Origin: Rattus norvegicus
Taxonomy: Eukaryota; Chordata; Mammalia; Rodentia; Muridae
Direction of reading: 5' to 3'
NCBI RefSeq assembly: GCF_036323735.1
Contig: NC_086025.1
Span: 107,670,688 to 107,734,687, forward strand
DNA: 64,000 nt
The translations under genes were made by a program, and so were the position numbers. Below the pieces are notes generated by a model. It saw only the letters and a list, made by a program, of their open reading frames with translations. It made no database searches and was not told the DNA's origin. Positions 23,253 to 35,349 of this stretch are shown piece by piece. Positions within the stretch are counted from its first letter, which is position 1, and each line of letters starts with the position of its first letter.

Positions 23253-23907
23253 CACCAACATTCTTTTTTTTTCTTGTCTCAATTTATTTGTAAAAACAGC
23301 ATAGGACACTGGTCATCTGCAAATAGAGTGTAGGTAGGTGTGTCACAGGGGTCCATCTGTCTTCACACTGGCAGGAGCCTTTTCTATGGGGCCTTCACAG
23401 GGGCCTGGGTACCCTTGGTAGCCTGGGCTGGAGCTTTGGCCTGGGCCTTAGCTGGAGCTTTGGCCTCTGCCTTGGTTTGAACCTTGGACTTTGGTTGGCA
23501 GAGACTACGACCCTTGGCCATGTAGCTTCGAGTCTTCTTCCCAAGCTTGGGGTGAGCGATGAAAGCCAGATGGCTGAGTTTGTGGCTGGGGCCCTTTGGC
23601 ATCTTGGGCTTGACGGCCTGAGGCTTCACAAGGGTCTTGATGGCCTCTGCGCGTGCACTCACGGCCTTGGCATTGTTGGCCTGCATCTTCCTCAGGCCTT
23701 TCTTGTTGTGCTTAGAAAAGTGCATGTTCCTCAGAAACTTGGGATCAACCCCCTTAAGAGATTTGTATCTTTGTGACCGGGGTTTCTTGATGCCATTTCT
23801 GTGCCATTTGGGGGACTGGTTGTGTGTGGTGTGGTTCTTGGACTTGGCCATATCTGCATGGTAAGCCATGGCTCTGGCAGCGCCTGAGACCCTAGCACCA
23901 ACATTCT
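23253..23907 (-). mobile_element. L29 retroposed mRNA unit with target-site duplication
   Basis: The complete retroposed unit lies between two copies of CACCAACATTCT (23253-23264 and 23896-23907), a 12-bp target-site duplication. On the minus strand it holds a 5' leader of about 44 nt, the L29 frame, a roughly 95-nt 3' leader, AATAAA (complement of 23283-23288) and a short, once-interrupted poly(A) (complement of about 23261-23274). This is the expected structure of an mRNA copied by L1 machinery. The nearly intact TSD suggests a fairly recent insertion. Confidence 0.9.
23384..23851 (-). pseudogene. Rpl29-ps: Processed retrocopy of ribosomal protein L29 (intact frame)
   Basis: The minus strand encodes 155 residues that read as eukaryotic ribosomal protein eL29, a small basic large-subunit protein. 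It starts MAKSKNHTTHNQS, has the KKPRSQRY and GVDPKFLRNM segments in the middle, then AHPKLGKK and SYMAKG, and ends in the Lys/Ala/Pro-rich tail (KAEAKAPAKAQAKAPAQ) typical of rodent L29. There are no introns, frameshifts or internal stops. I chose the start at 23851 because the family begins MAKSKN; an in-frame ATG upstream only adds unrelated residues. Compared with the L29 pattern as I know it, residue 14 is Pro where Arg is usual, residue 30 is Lys where Glu is usual, residue 44 is His where Arg is usual, and one Lys of the usual FAKKHNKK is missing (FSKHNKK). An AATAAA, a poly(A) tract and a target-site duplication show L1-mediated retroposition. Translation is unproven; a silent pseudogene is the default reading. 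Confidence 0.93.
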
Positions 23908-24082
23908 GCTGAGCAATCACTTTTCCACATAACTCTTGTCCCACCCTTACATCTGTCCTCTGAAAGCTGAGTTGCAGTTCTGACTCACCTGTAGGACTGA
24001 CCAGGGAGGAGGTGAGGCGAGGCTTAGCGATGAATTCAGTAAAAATGCCTTGGTAGTGTTAGCCTTTGCTTCCTTCTGACAT

Positions 24083-24173
<91 letters not shown>
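24083..24173. repeat. (GT)n(GA)n compound microsatellite
   Basis: A pure GT run (24083-24122) changes directly to a pure GA run (24122-24173). It sits at the tail side of the minus-strand B3. Confidence 0.97.
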
Positions 24174-24175
<2 letters not shown>

Positions 24176-24199
24176 ATGGGCAGGTGGACATACGCACAC

Positions 24200-24466
24200 A
24201 GGTGCTTATTCATGTGGAGACCAGAGGCTGAGCCCAGGAGTCACCTTCTATTGCTCTCCAGTTTATTTGAGGCCGAGCTCATTGATTGAACTAGATTGGC
24301 TGGCCACTAAGCTCCAGAGAAACCTGCCTGGTTTTGCTTCCCCAGTACTGGAATTATAGATACGTGCTGCAATAGCCACCTTCTTACATGGATGACAGGG
24401 ATCGAGATCCAGGCACTGGTGCTTACACAGCAAGCACTTTACTGACAACCATTTCTCCAGCCCCAC
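24200..24466 (-). mobile_element. B3 (B2-superfamily) SINE, minus strand
   Basis: Read on the minus strand it begins GGGGCTGGAGAAATGGTTGT with a tRNA-like head, followed by the B3 body; on the plus strand this appears as CCCCAGTACTGGAATTATAG and ACTTTACTGACAACCATTTC. Its 3' side abuts the GA and TG microsatellites at 24083-24173, which probably grew from its tail. Confidence 0.75.
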
Positions 24467-24469
24467 ATT

Positions 24470-27400
24470 TAGGTCCTTAAGGCTGTCCTTGATGGTGATT
24501 TATGCATTCACTCATCCTTGCAGAGGGCTCCCAGGGCGCTCCAGCTGCCTTGCGCTCAGCCGTGCCTCCTTGTGCCTCCATCTGCCCTTTCTCCTCACCC
24601 TCATTGCCTTAGGGTCTCCCGAACTCTTCAGAGGCTAGTACTTGCCTTGTCCTGCAGGCCTATGTCAGTTTCCAAGAGGCTCTTCCCTGTGTTCCTATGT
24701 GGCTTTCAGTACAGGAGTGTGGTGACTCTGCTCTCCTGGTCCCCTCCCTGTGCTGTGCTCTTCACATAGACCCGGATTCTTCCTGCTAGCCCTGCACTGA
24801 GAGCTCCCTCATCTCCAGGTCAAGGTACAGAAGAAACATCTGAGTCACAAGAGATGAACAAAGGGGTGTGTGCAGCCCCATCCACAATGGGCCTCTCAGG
24901 ACTGTAGCACCTACACTGTAGCCACTGGACTCTGCTCTCACTCTTAATCTTGGCCCCTTTGGGTTCCAGGTGCTACCTCATCCACATCCATGTGAATCCT
25001 AGAGCAATGTCAGGTTCCCTCTAGCAAAGAAGTGGCTGGCTCTGTCCCCGGGTATGAGGGGTATAGTGGCTTCCCTGTTCCTCGGCCTGAGCCTGTGCAA
25101 GTTGTGAGTATGATTTGGTTTGTGCATCTGGGATGGGCCACAGATTTTCTGAGAAGCTGCTTTGAAATCAGCAGCTGAAATCCAGGTGAAGGTAAGAAGT
25201 AGGGGGTGGGGGATAGGTTTGGTGAAGCCTTCTGGGTTTTAGGGCAGTGTGGATGAGTGGTAGACACCACTCTCCAGTAGACACTGGTGGTCTGTGGGCA
25301 GTGGAGGATGCCCTACAAACGGCTGGCTACCCAGCCTGGGTTGAGAGGCCGAAACGCATGCTGTTGTCATGTCACATGGGAGAGGGTCAGGGCCACCTCG
25401 GTAGTTACCATGGAACCACAGAGGGACCAGAAGCATCATCCAAGGGGCAGTCAGGGGTGACAGAGGACAGGTCCCACGAGGAGGTTGCTGAGTGGACCCG
25501 TCGATGATGCCGCCTCTGGTAGAAGTTATCCCAGGTGACATTGCCTTTCTCATCAACGCCCACGGAAAAAGGGAACGGGAGAAAGAAAAAGCTGCATGTC
25601 TTTGAGAGACTTGCTGAAGGCAAGGGCATAGGGTGCGAGGCTGGCAGCCGCTGGTGGGTGGTGTGCGTCACTGTTGCCAGGAGAGTTGATTCATTCCAGG
25701 GGAGCCCTGGGAACAGCTGCCTTCAGGGCAGGGGACTTATGTCCTCCTGGGGTGACATGGATTGGGGCCCCCTCTGGGAGCTGCTTCTTTGTCTGGGAAA
25801 TGGAGAGGATTCTAAGGAGTCATGCTAATGCCTCAGGCAGTTTTTGGAACAAAGATGCACCTCCCTACCATGACACACCTGCCACTCTGGTCCTTGGTTC
25901 TCCACTGGGAGTAGCAACATCTTCCCTCAAGGAGCAGGAGGATGTGTAGAAAGGGCCAGGAGACCACAGAGAGCCAGTCCTATTTGACCTTGAGCAGGCC
26001 AATCCATCTCTGAGCTGAAGTGACCTCTTGCAAAGATGCTGGCACGGGCTGGGAAGCATGGGGGGAAGGGCAGGATGGAAGAGAGGCTTCTGGGAGGCCT
26101 GGCATCCAGCCCTCTGGGAGCTTAGGTGGCAGGAATGGGGGTGTAATGACTACAGGTGACTCATAGCCATAGAAGAAGCAGGTGTCTCTGGAGGTCTTTA
26201 TAGGCCCTGGTGGATCACTTGCCCCCATTCCTCTGACTGGCTCAAGTATGGCTGTGAGCGGTTTCATCCCTGCTGCTGATTTTTTTAGGGAACCACAGCC
26301 TGACCTCATTGAAGGAAACTCTAATCATTCTCATTGGTTCAAACCAAGGCCTGTCTCAGAGTCTTTGTTGGCAGCTCTTTAGAAACAGACCAGGGGGCAA
26401 ACATTCCAGGCTGCTGACTAGGTAGGATGGCTGTCACCGCTCTTACAGAGGTCTTAGAGTTCATTTTTTAGATTCATCTACAGTGAAAGATCATGAGACT
26501 TTTCCCCATGGCATAAGGCCTGTCTCTATTGGCCTCTTGGGCCCGGCTGGGTCTGTTTTTTGGGTATGAGCTGGGGTTAGGACCATCACCCTTGAGATTG
26601 ATGGAAACATTTAGGCAAGCACCCAGCCCACTGCTACCACCTCCCCAAGAGGGTAGTCAGGGTGAAGCCATAACAGCAGTTCATCCTGGCCAGTAGGGGG
26701 CGTTGTGCTGAGGGAGGAAGCCATCTTCATGTCATTCTCTGCCTGCTCAACTGTTTCCCTCCCTCAGGTGGTGCTCCCAATTGGCGCTCATTTCTCCCTC
26801 TGTCTCCAGCGTCTTATGAAGCTGTGGACAGAAGTGATGCTCTCAGATACAGGGGGTTCAGCTCACCAAGATCCAACTCCCTGCCACCCTGTGCCATCTG
26901 GAAACCAGGCCTCAGAGAGGGAGCAGGGAAGATGAGAGGTATTAATTTCCTTTGGTTTGGGTTCTAATTGTCTGGAGAAACTTCCTATGTGCTAACAGTA
27001 ATTTATTTTCACTTAGGGCCAGTTATACTAATTCATATCCACTTTAAGTATTAAAATAGTGATTCTGTGAATCAGATAATAAAAACTATTAAGGGAAGCA
27101 AGAGAGGCAAGAGTGAACCACAGGGCAGCAGGAGATAGATAGTGTCCTGGAGCAAGTGGGGCACTCTCTCCTCCATGTGCTCTGCTGAGGAGGCCTTCAT
27201 GCCACTTTCCACAGGATCAGTAGTCATTGCTCAGAGTCCGCAGCTCAGAGCATAGCTCTGCAGGCCAAGCCCAGGTAGACTTTGGGGACATGACAGATAA
27301 GCTCTCTTCTTCCTGTCACTCATTATGTGCTCAACACACCCTGAGTGGTCCTTGGCTGTGGACCTGGTCCTCTATTGGGCAAAGGAGGTAGGGTGGGCAT

Positions 27401-27920
27401 GATCATTGAGGGCATCTGCAGGAAGGTGAAGGGTGGTCCTGCCACAGCCTGGATTCTGCAGGTGGTTGAGTGAAGAGCCCAGTGTGGAGAAAAGGAGCTG
27501 TGAGTATCTCCTGGGCCTGGCCATACCACTGCCTTCTAGTCACCTGAGATTAACAAGGCATTGTTTAAGAAGAGAGGCTATAGGTGACTTCCCTCTGTGG
27601 CTCCTGCCACCTCTGGTGAGTCTCCCCACTTCAGAGTGCTACTGTCTCACTGTGACTTCTACTGGGTTTCTAGAATCTATGATCAGGATAGATACTGGAT
27701 CCTGCTCTGAGCTTTGTCTGTGCCTGCCAACCCATCGGAAATTCTCTGTGACCAGTGTCAACACCCAGAGAGATGGAATGCTGTCTTGTGCACCTCAGGG
27801 AAAACTACTGTACAGTTTTCATCGCATGAACTATACTTTATTGGCTAAAGCAAAGGGCCTGAGGCTGTGAGTCTTGAATAGACAAAGGGTCCAGGCCATG
27901 CTGAATGTGGTGGAGGAGCA
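24470..27920. other. No assigned gene; one weak exon candidate
   Basis: Mostly unique. 24520-24770 may be L2-derived. A possible minus-strand exon near 25425-25555 is described under findings. AT-rich unique block at 26940-27080. Confidence 0.45.
26690..26702 (+). promoter_or_regulatory. CTCF-like core motif
   Basis: CCAGTAGGGGGCG fits the CTCF core consensus CCASYAGRKGGCR at every position. It lies in unique sequence. Occupancy unknown. Confidence 0.4.
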
Positions 27921-27924
27921 GAGA

Positions 27925-28320
27925 GTCTTAATTTGTCTTTATGATGTGATGAAACATCATGGCCAAAAGCAACTTGGGGAGGAAAGGGTTTCTTTCATTC
28001 ACAGTTCTATATAACAGTTCATCCTCAAAAGTAGTGAGGGACTCAAGCAGGGCAGGAATCTGGAGGCAGGAACTGATGTAGAGGCCATGGAGGGATGTTG
28101 CTTACTGGCTTGGTTTTTATGGCTTGCTCAGCCTGCTCTCTTATAGAACTCTGTACAACCAACCCAGGTGGTACCACCCACAATGGTCTGGGCTCTTTCC
28201 CATCAATCATTAATTAAAAATCCATACAGCTGATCTAATGGAAGTATTTTCTCAACTGAAGCTCCCTCCTTTCAGACAATCCTAGCTTGTGATAAGTTGA
28301 CATAGAATTAGCCAGCACAC
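27925..28320 (+). mobile_element. Abundant rodent interspersed repeat
   Basis: AACATCATGGCCAAAAGCAA, TGGAGGCAGGAACTGATGTA, ATGGCTTGCTCAGCCTGCTC and GTGATAAGTTGACATAGAAT match the same family and orientation as 16378-16862, but without an ID insertion. Confidence 0.78.
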
Positions 28321-28324
28321 CCTT

Positions 28325-29360
28325 GCAGACCTCATACAGGAACCCAGAGCAGAAAGAGCTGATAAGTGTTAAGTCTGTCCATGCTCACCAGACCCATCTG
28401 CCATGAAGGATCGAGGGAGAAAACGAGTGGATGCCTGAAGCATGACAATCAGTAAGGACTCCATCACCTCTGTAGAAGTGTCAGTACCCTTGGATCTGGG
28501 ACCATGCAGCTCTTCAGCTGACTCACACAGCTCTAATGTTGAAGATACCCTGGCTGGCACCTGCCCCAGGATCTCCAGGCCACCTGCCAATCCAAGAGCT
28601 AAAACAGGGCTACAACCCACATAGCCTACTCTTCCCTATCCAGGGCTAGGAATTCCTTCAAGCTCTGAGGCTATCCCTGAGCCTAGAAGATGCAGTCTTT
28701 GCCTCCCTCCACCCCCCCCCCCACCTTCGACCAACTCAGGGAGCTCGATTTCTCCAAAGCAGACAAAAAAGATAAGCGGAGAAAGATTAAAAGGCGAGAA
28801 TACAGGAGACTAGTTTGGGGGGCTTCCTTTGCTGAAGTCTGAGGAGGTTTGCTGGCCTTATGCTGTCCCCTCCATCTGTGCTGTTTGCATGAGGCAGGTC
28901 ACTTTTCTGGATCTTGACGACCTTAGTGGCCGAAATAGTCCTCCCCTGAGTACTCACACCCACACTGGGCAGCCTCCTCCAGAGCTCCAGTCCTTGGTGG
29001 TTATGGGGGTGGTTGGAGCAGTGCCCCCATTTACAGCACTGACTCATGAACTGTTGACAGGTGAGTCACAGGGAAGGAGGGTGGCAGGGCTTCCAGGCTT
29101 GCAGCCTGTTAACTGACAGCATACCTCACCAGAGAGGAGGCAGGCCTGGCAGTTACCTGGCCCATGTGCTCACTCCATGTTTCCAGACTGTATCCAGACT
29201 ATCTAGACCCTACTCCTCCCCTAGGCTGGTTAGATCTATGGGCCAGGGGAGTTCTGAGCTCTGGAGACCCTCTGGTCACAGTAACTTATGACACAGAGAT
29301 GGATAGAGTAAGGTCTAGAGAAGATCACGGCAGTCTATGATGTAGGTGCTGGGGCTGCAG
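28325..29360. other. No gene seen
   Basis: Unique sequence with an 11-base C run at 28712-28722. Confidence 0.55.
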
Positions 29361-29364
29361 ACCC

Positions 29365-29612
29365 TCTTGCTCCTGAGATTAAATGCCATGACAAAGAAGA
29401 GCGTATGGGAGGAGTTTGTTTGTGCTCATGGTTCCATAGACGTAAGAGTTTATCATGGCAGAGAAGCATAGCAGCAAGCAGCAGGCATGGCATCAAGAGC
29501 AGGGAGAAAACTGAGGGGGAATTCTTAAGTGAAAGAACAAAGTAGAGAGAGTGAACTAAGAGTAGAGAGAATCGGAGGGTGGCATGTATCATTCAAACCA
29601 TCACAGTTGCCA
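29365..29612 (-). mobile_element. Rodent LTR/RMER-like repeat fragment
   Basis: GTTTGTGCTCATGGTTCCAT, GTTTATCATGGCAGAGAAGC, AGCAAGCAGCAGGCATGGCA and CATTCAAACCATCACAG resemble the first part of the repeat at 19760. Tentative. Confidence 0.5.
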
Positions 29613-29854
29613 TTGAGGGTCATGTCAGTGTGACAGCGGAGCCTAGGGAGAGGAAGGAAAGGCCAAAAAATATGGTACCTATACCCTGGTAAGTCTGGGA
29701 GAGTGGCAGGTCTCTAAGGCTGATTCTTCACCCTCTTTCTCCTCCTCCTTCCTAAGCTGGTTCCCCATTATCATAATGGCCAGGATCTAGCAAGATGCTT
29801 TCTCAAGCTACAGTTGTGTATAGAGTCAGACAGACAATTTAGGAGTGTGGGGGT

Positions 29855-31030
29855 TGTGGAGGTGAATGGATGGAGAAATGAGGGATGGATGGTGGGGAGA
29901 CAGGTAGGTAGGTGGATGGGTAGTAGGTGGATGGGTAGTAGGTGGACAGTTGGTTGGATGGATGGCTGAGTGAATACGTAGCATCTGGTTTGTGGATAGG
30001 CTGATGTGTTGGTGGGTGTGTAGATGGGTATATGTATGGATGAGTAGATGTGTGGATGGGTAGATGTGTGGATGTGTGGATGGGCAGATGTGTGGATGAG
30101 TAGATGTGTGGATGGATAGATGTGTGGATGTATGCATTGGTAGATGTGTGGATGGGTGGATGTGTGCATGGGTGGATGTGTGGATGGGTGGACGTGTGGA
30201 GGTATGGATGTGTAGATGGGTGGATGTATGCATGGGTAGATGTGTGGACGGGTGGATGGGTGGATGTATGCATGGGTAGATGTGTGGATGAGTAGATGTG
30301 TGGATGTGTGGATGTATGGATGGGTAGATGTGTGGATGTGTAGATGGGTAGATGTATGGATGAATAGATGTGTGGATGAGTAGATGTGTGGATGTGTGGA
30401 TGGGTAGATGTGTGGATAGATGTGTGGATGGGTGGATGGGTGGATGGGTGGATAGGTGGATGGGTAGATGGGTGGATGTGTAGATGGGTGGAAGTGTGGA
30501 AGTGTGGATGTGTGGATGGGTAGATGTGTGGATAGATGTGTGGATGGGTGGATGGGTAGAAATGTGAATGTGTGGAGGGGTGGAAGTGTAGATGGGTGGA
30601 AGTGTGGAAGTGTGGATGTGTGAATGGGTGCATGGGAGGATGTGTGGATGGATGGATGGATGGATGTATGGAATGGTAGATGGTGGCAGATTAGGCAGGT
30701 GACATGTGGATGGATGGGTCAATAGGTGTGTAGCATATGGTTAAACAGGTGAATGAATGAATGATGTAAAGATGTATAGACAAGTGGATGGATGGGTGGT
30801 AGAGGGTGGATGGGGGTGGATGGGTGGATGAATATGAATAGGCAAGAAATGAACACACAGGGATGCAGACAGAAAATGAGATAGAAATATATAGATGTGT
30901 AGATGGCAGGGAGGAAGAAGGGTGGTTGGGTGCATAGGGAAGCACAAGAGTGGAAGAATGAATGAGTGAGTAGAACAGTGACAGGACAGATGGTATGCGG
31001 GAGGAAAGATGGATGATGTGTGTGTAGGTG
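29855..31030. repeat. TGGATGGG/TAGATGTG tandem array
   Basis: About 0.85 kb of imperfect 4-bp-based units (GGATGGGT, GGATGTGT, AGATGTGT) from 29860 to 30720, then a more degenerate GAATGAATG-type zone to about 31030. The G/T-rich strand is plus. Minus-strand frames that look like long His/Thr/Pro/Ser proteins are only translations of the array. Confidence 0.95.
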
Positions 31031-31119
31031 AATAAACGGGTCTGGGGTGAGGGGATACATGGGTGTGACCTTTCTAGTAATGCCACTCCTAGAACATTCC
31101 TCACAGCAAGAGCATGGTA

Positions 31120-31215
31120 GAAGCCCTGAGCTTAGCTTTTACCTACCATTGTGATCTTGGGCATGCTGCTTACATTCCTGACCTTCAGTTCTTCACCTGC
31201 AAAACAATGTAAGCT
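31120..31215 (+). mobile_element. MIR SINE
   Basis: TTGTGATCTTGGGCATGCTG, CTTACATTCCTGACCTTCAG and TTCTTCACCTGCAAAACAAT match the MIR core region. Confidence 0.65.
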
Positions 31216-31219
31216 ATCC

Positions 31220-34200
31220 TCTGACCTCTCATGGATGCTTGGAGAAAGGGCTGCTGGCTTCTGCCCCATCTGCCACTCCCCCTCCTCTTGGGCAAGGGCC
31301 ACTTTCTCATCTCTGGTACACTTCTGTCACAGGGCTTTCTCAGGGATGGTTTCTCAGCTGACCATAGCTGACAGACTGGCAGGTGGCCTGCTGTGGTACC
31401 TTCTGGATGGGACCTGTCTGTGCCAGCTTCCTGGCTAGGTGCCAGCTAGGTCTCAGGCTGTCATTTCAGCACTGCAAGGGGTTGTCGGCCAGTGTGACCT
31501 CTCTAGCTGAGGACACAGCCACCCCCTGGCCCAAGGCAGATGCCACCTGGCAGTGTGGTCAGGGGTATGCTAACGTTGGCACCGCTGATAATATTTTTGA
31601 GAACAAAGTGTCAATATTCATCAGGCAACTCCATAGGATGTTTCCCTAACCAACCCATCAATAGGCAGAGGAAAAGCTGAATGGCCATGAACAGCAAGAA
31701 AAGGGAGGGAGATGCTGACGTTCCTTTCACAGTGACCACAGGACAGCACCAGTAAAGAGATACCTGTGGTTTTGAGCACATGTGAAGGGGACATTACAAT
31801 GATCCTAGAGATCTGAGCTCTTCTGACTAGGATTCCCTCCTTGGCTCTACTTCCTGAAGATTGAATGTCCTCAGGAATGTCCCCTTGTGTGACCAGGGAG
31901 GCCATGATCTGCCTCTAAGGCAGCTTGGAGAATAGAAAGAAGGGCACCTTCCAAAGCTGGACATGGTGCCTGACAAGTGGTTGTTGGATGAAACCCATGT
32001 CCGTTCCAACTGAGCAACCCTTAGCTCTTCCTGTTGTAGGGATAGAACCTGGTGGGGTATCAGAACTTAGCCTTGTTTGAAGGGCTCTGGTTTCTTCTTG
32101 GTCTTAGAGACCCAGTGCAGTGTGGACTATTCCAGTGAACCATCACAGATAGGAGACCAATGTGTCTGACTTCAGGATCCCCACTCCTGTTGGGACCATG
32201 ATTTTCTGGTAATCACATATTGAGGGACTTACCTCAGTAAGATTTTCTGGTCCTTTCTGCCCTGGCTTCCACAGAGTGGAAACCCTGTGGTCTGTCCCTC
32301 TTCTCTGGCAAGCACCATGTACTGAGTACTTGGTTCATTTAGGGTTCATGGTCCTAGACCATGATTGTGGTTCAAGCCACAGAGTACAACCACAGCCTTA
32401 CTGAGCTGAGGATGAGGCTCTGTGAGAAGGAAGTGTTCCAGAGCAGGGAAGGTACATTTGTGTGACACCTTGCCAGGCACAGATGCCTGGAGGGTAGTAG
32501 TGATGAGGCTTGACCCAAGGATTGTCTGTGTCTGCCTCTCTCCATACTGGACCCTGTGCTCAGCCACCTTCAGAGTCCTGGCTCTGTCTTGGACACTTTG
32601 AGCTTGTTTTCCCTTCTGGATCTTAGAGTCCCGTTCTATAACATAAGGATGGCTGTATGTATAGTCACTGCTAGGGGCTATGGGCTTGGCTCTAGTCTGG
32701 TGGCTCAGGTGAAATTTGCAGCACCATTCACAACTGGGCTATGAGGTATGGGATATGTAACCATTTGAGGTTAGTAGGGAGTAGGAGAACCAATTGAGTG
32801 CATACTGGGGAGCTGAGGGACTCTGAACTGGTCAGACTATGTGGGAGGCAGAACATGAGACCCTGGACAGCTGAGGTGTCCTATGCCTGCATATCCTAGT
32901 ATACCAGCCTCTGCTCTTGCTCAGTCAGACCGCTCAGCCTGGAGTTTCAGGGAATTCTGTCCTGAGGCAGAGTCAGGGACCCCACATGGCAGAGGAGCTT
33001 TTAAGGCCCCAGGTCCCTTATTCGTTGAAGCTGTGTAGCCCAGTAGAGCCAGCCAGCTGTGCATGAAGGGACTTGATGAACCTCAGTTTCCCCTGTGACT
33101 TCAAGGAACACTGTTTGCTGGGAAAGTGGGTAGAGGCTCCTAGGACACACTGCCAGTGGCTGGCTCCTTGGGGTGACTCTCATTTTCTCAGGCATCCAGG
33201 TTTACACTGAGGGAGTAGCTGGGCTCAGATAAGTCTGTTTCCTGTTTTGGGCCTGGCTGACTGAATGGAATTCCCTTTCCAAGACTGTCATTGTGCTGGG
33301 TAACCTGGCTAGCAGCCAGCCTCTGGGGGGCAGTGGTGGTCCAGCTTCCTTCCTGTAACCAGGGCTCTGCCCAAGGCCCAGCTTCTAAGGCCCAACTGTC
33401 TACCATAGGAAGTGAGCACTAGGTGGGCTGAGGGGTGGCAGGATAGTGGGGGCAAGGGCAGCTGGCATCCACTAAGCCCCAGCCACACACCACAGCTGTC
33501 CTTGGTCTTACGATTTGCTCTGTCTCTGGAGTCCATGCCCAGCCCTGGTCCCCATCAGAGCTGGTTGAATACTCCACCTCCCTCTTCTGCCTGGGCATGG
33601 CACACCACGCTTGGGGGATGCTGAGAAGCATTGCCCTGATAGGTTAGATTAGCGAGGAACTGCTTTTGGTCTCAAGGAACGTTAATGATAAGACAGCAAT
33701 GCTGGCAATTAGAGAGGGCCTGGCAGGGGCCACCCTGTGGGTTGTCACTGCACTCTGTGTCTTGAGCAAAGGGCCTAGGACCATGAGCCCTACATGAACC
33801 AAGGACTCCTCTCTATCCATAGCAGAGATGGTTGATGGGGGAGGTGCACAACCAGAGTGATACTTTGGGAATACTCCATACTGGACATGTCTTGAGTGCC
33901 TATAGCCCCTCAGTGTAGAGTTCCCAAGGTGGGGCCTCTGGGGACTCGGGATGAATGTTGGGAGCCAGTACACGGGCCTTCCTGGGTTATGGGATGGCTG
34001 TGGAGGGTTGACTTCCCTTAGAGGTTGCCATAATTGATTGAAAAACAAGTATAACACCTCAAGTCATGGTGAATAATTGAGGGACGGTAGGTGCCTAGTC
34101 ACTGGATCAAAGAAGCCAGATGCCTAGAGAATTACCAGTCTTGCTGTGACCAGAGTAGATGGTGTGGAGGAGGGTCAGCTTTGAGCCAGGGCTGGTATTC

Positions 34201-35335
34201 ACTTCCAGGGCCATCTGTCCATACACGTGGTGTCCATCAATGTCGTGGGACGTGTTTCGTTGTCACCAGTGGGTTGGAAGGTGGTGCTGGCATCCTGTAG
34301 GTCCAGGCCAGCGATGTTACTGAGCCTTGCAAGTATGGCCCTATCTTGGAGAGTTATCTTCCCTAAGAGGCAGCCATGACTGGATGAAAAACAAGGGTGT
34401 AAGAGTACGTCAAGTCACGGTGAGTCATGGCCACCATCCTCTCTGGGAAGTGTGACTCTGCCAGGTCAGGCTGACAAGGGGCCTGTGATGACAGGGCATT
34501 GCGGGCTGGGGACCAGAGAACCAAGGCAGAGGCTGGGCCTGCAGCAGAGCGGGCAGGTGAGGAGGATGAGGCAGCAGGGTCAGAGTGGCTGATGGGTTCC
34601 ACAGATTTTCTTGCCGGGGTGGGTGTCTTAGGGAGTAGGGATCCTCACATCTTATACGTGGGAAACTGGGCTGAGATAACAAACCCCTAAGCTCTGTTCC
34701 CTGGCAATGAAGGCCACTTTGACCTGCATTCAGAACCCATGGCTAAGATAGGTGTTTGACTGGCTTCAGCCACAGCTGGTGCTAAGAAAGCAGTGGAGAG
34801 ACGGCAGAAACCCTTGGTTTCCAGAAACCTCTACCTGCTTCATTCACAAGGGACAACACATGTGTTTAAAGGATTAGCTCCAATGAGAGTCACTCGGAAA
34901 AAATATCTGCTGCCCTCTGCCTCCCAGAATCCATCAAGAAATCAAATCCTCAGATGTCGGAAGCAGTGGCCTCCACAATACCCGGGTGTCTGAGGACACA
35001 GACTCTAAGTGTAAGTCAGGTAGGCAGCTGGCTGCTGCCATCATCCTATGTGTTGAGATGTATTGGTCTCTGCATATCTGACATTGAGAGTCACCCACTC
35101 CGAGCCCCTTTAGAGCTCTTGCCTGGGCAGGGCACAGGGTTCGAAGGAGAAGGATTGAAGGCCTGTGGGCTTCTCTGCACGGGACTGGCCTCTAAGACAG
35201 TGAGCATAAACGTTGCCAGATCATTGATCTCTGGACTCCCATAATGCCTCTCTAGCTGGAGTCCATGGGTTAAAGGAACAACAGCCAGCTTGGTTCCTGG
35301 GTGTCAGCCTCTGTCCATGGTAGACTGAGTGTCAG
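31220..35335. other. No gene seen; one old local duplication
   Basis: Unique sequence with few repeats. A diverged approximately 75-bp duplication is at 34010-34082 and 34358-34432. No recognised exon. Confidence 0.5.
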
Positions 35336-35349
35336 AGGTACAGCTGTGG

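Noticed and set aside
23852..23944. 31-residue N-terminal extension of the L29 frame
   Set aside because: L29 proteins begin MAKSKN; part of the extension lies beyond the retrocopy's target-site duplication in unrelated flank.
29771..30722. Minus-strand frames of 264 and 298 codons rich in His, Thr, Pro and Ser
   Set aside because: Direct translation of the TGGATGGG tandem array; several frames are open at once because the repeat unit lacks stops.
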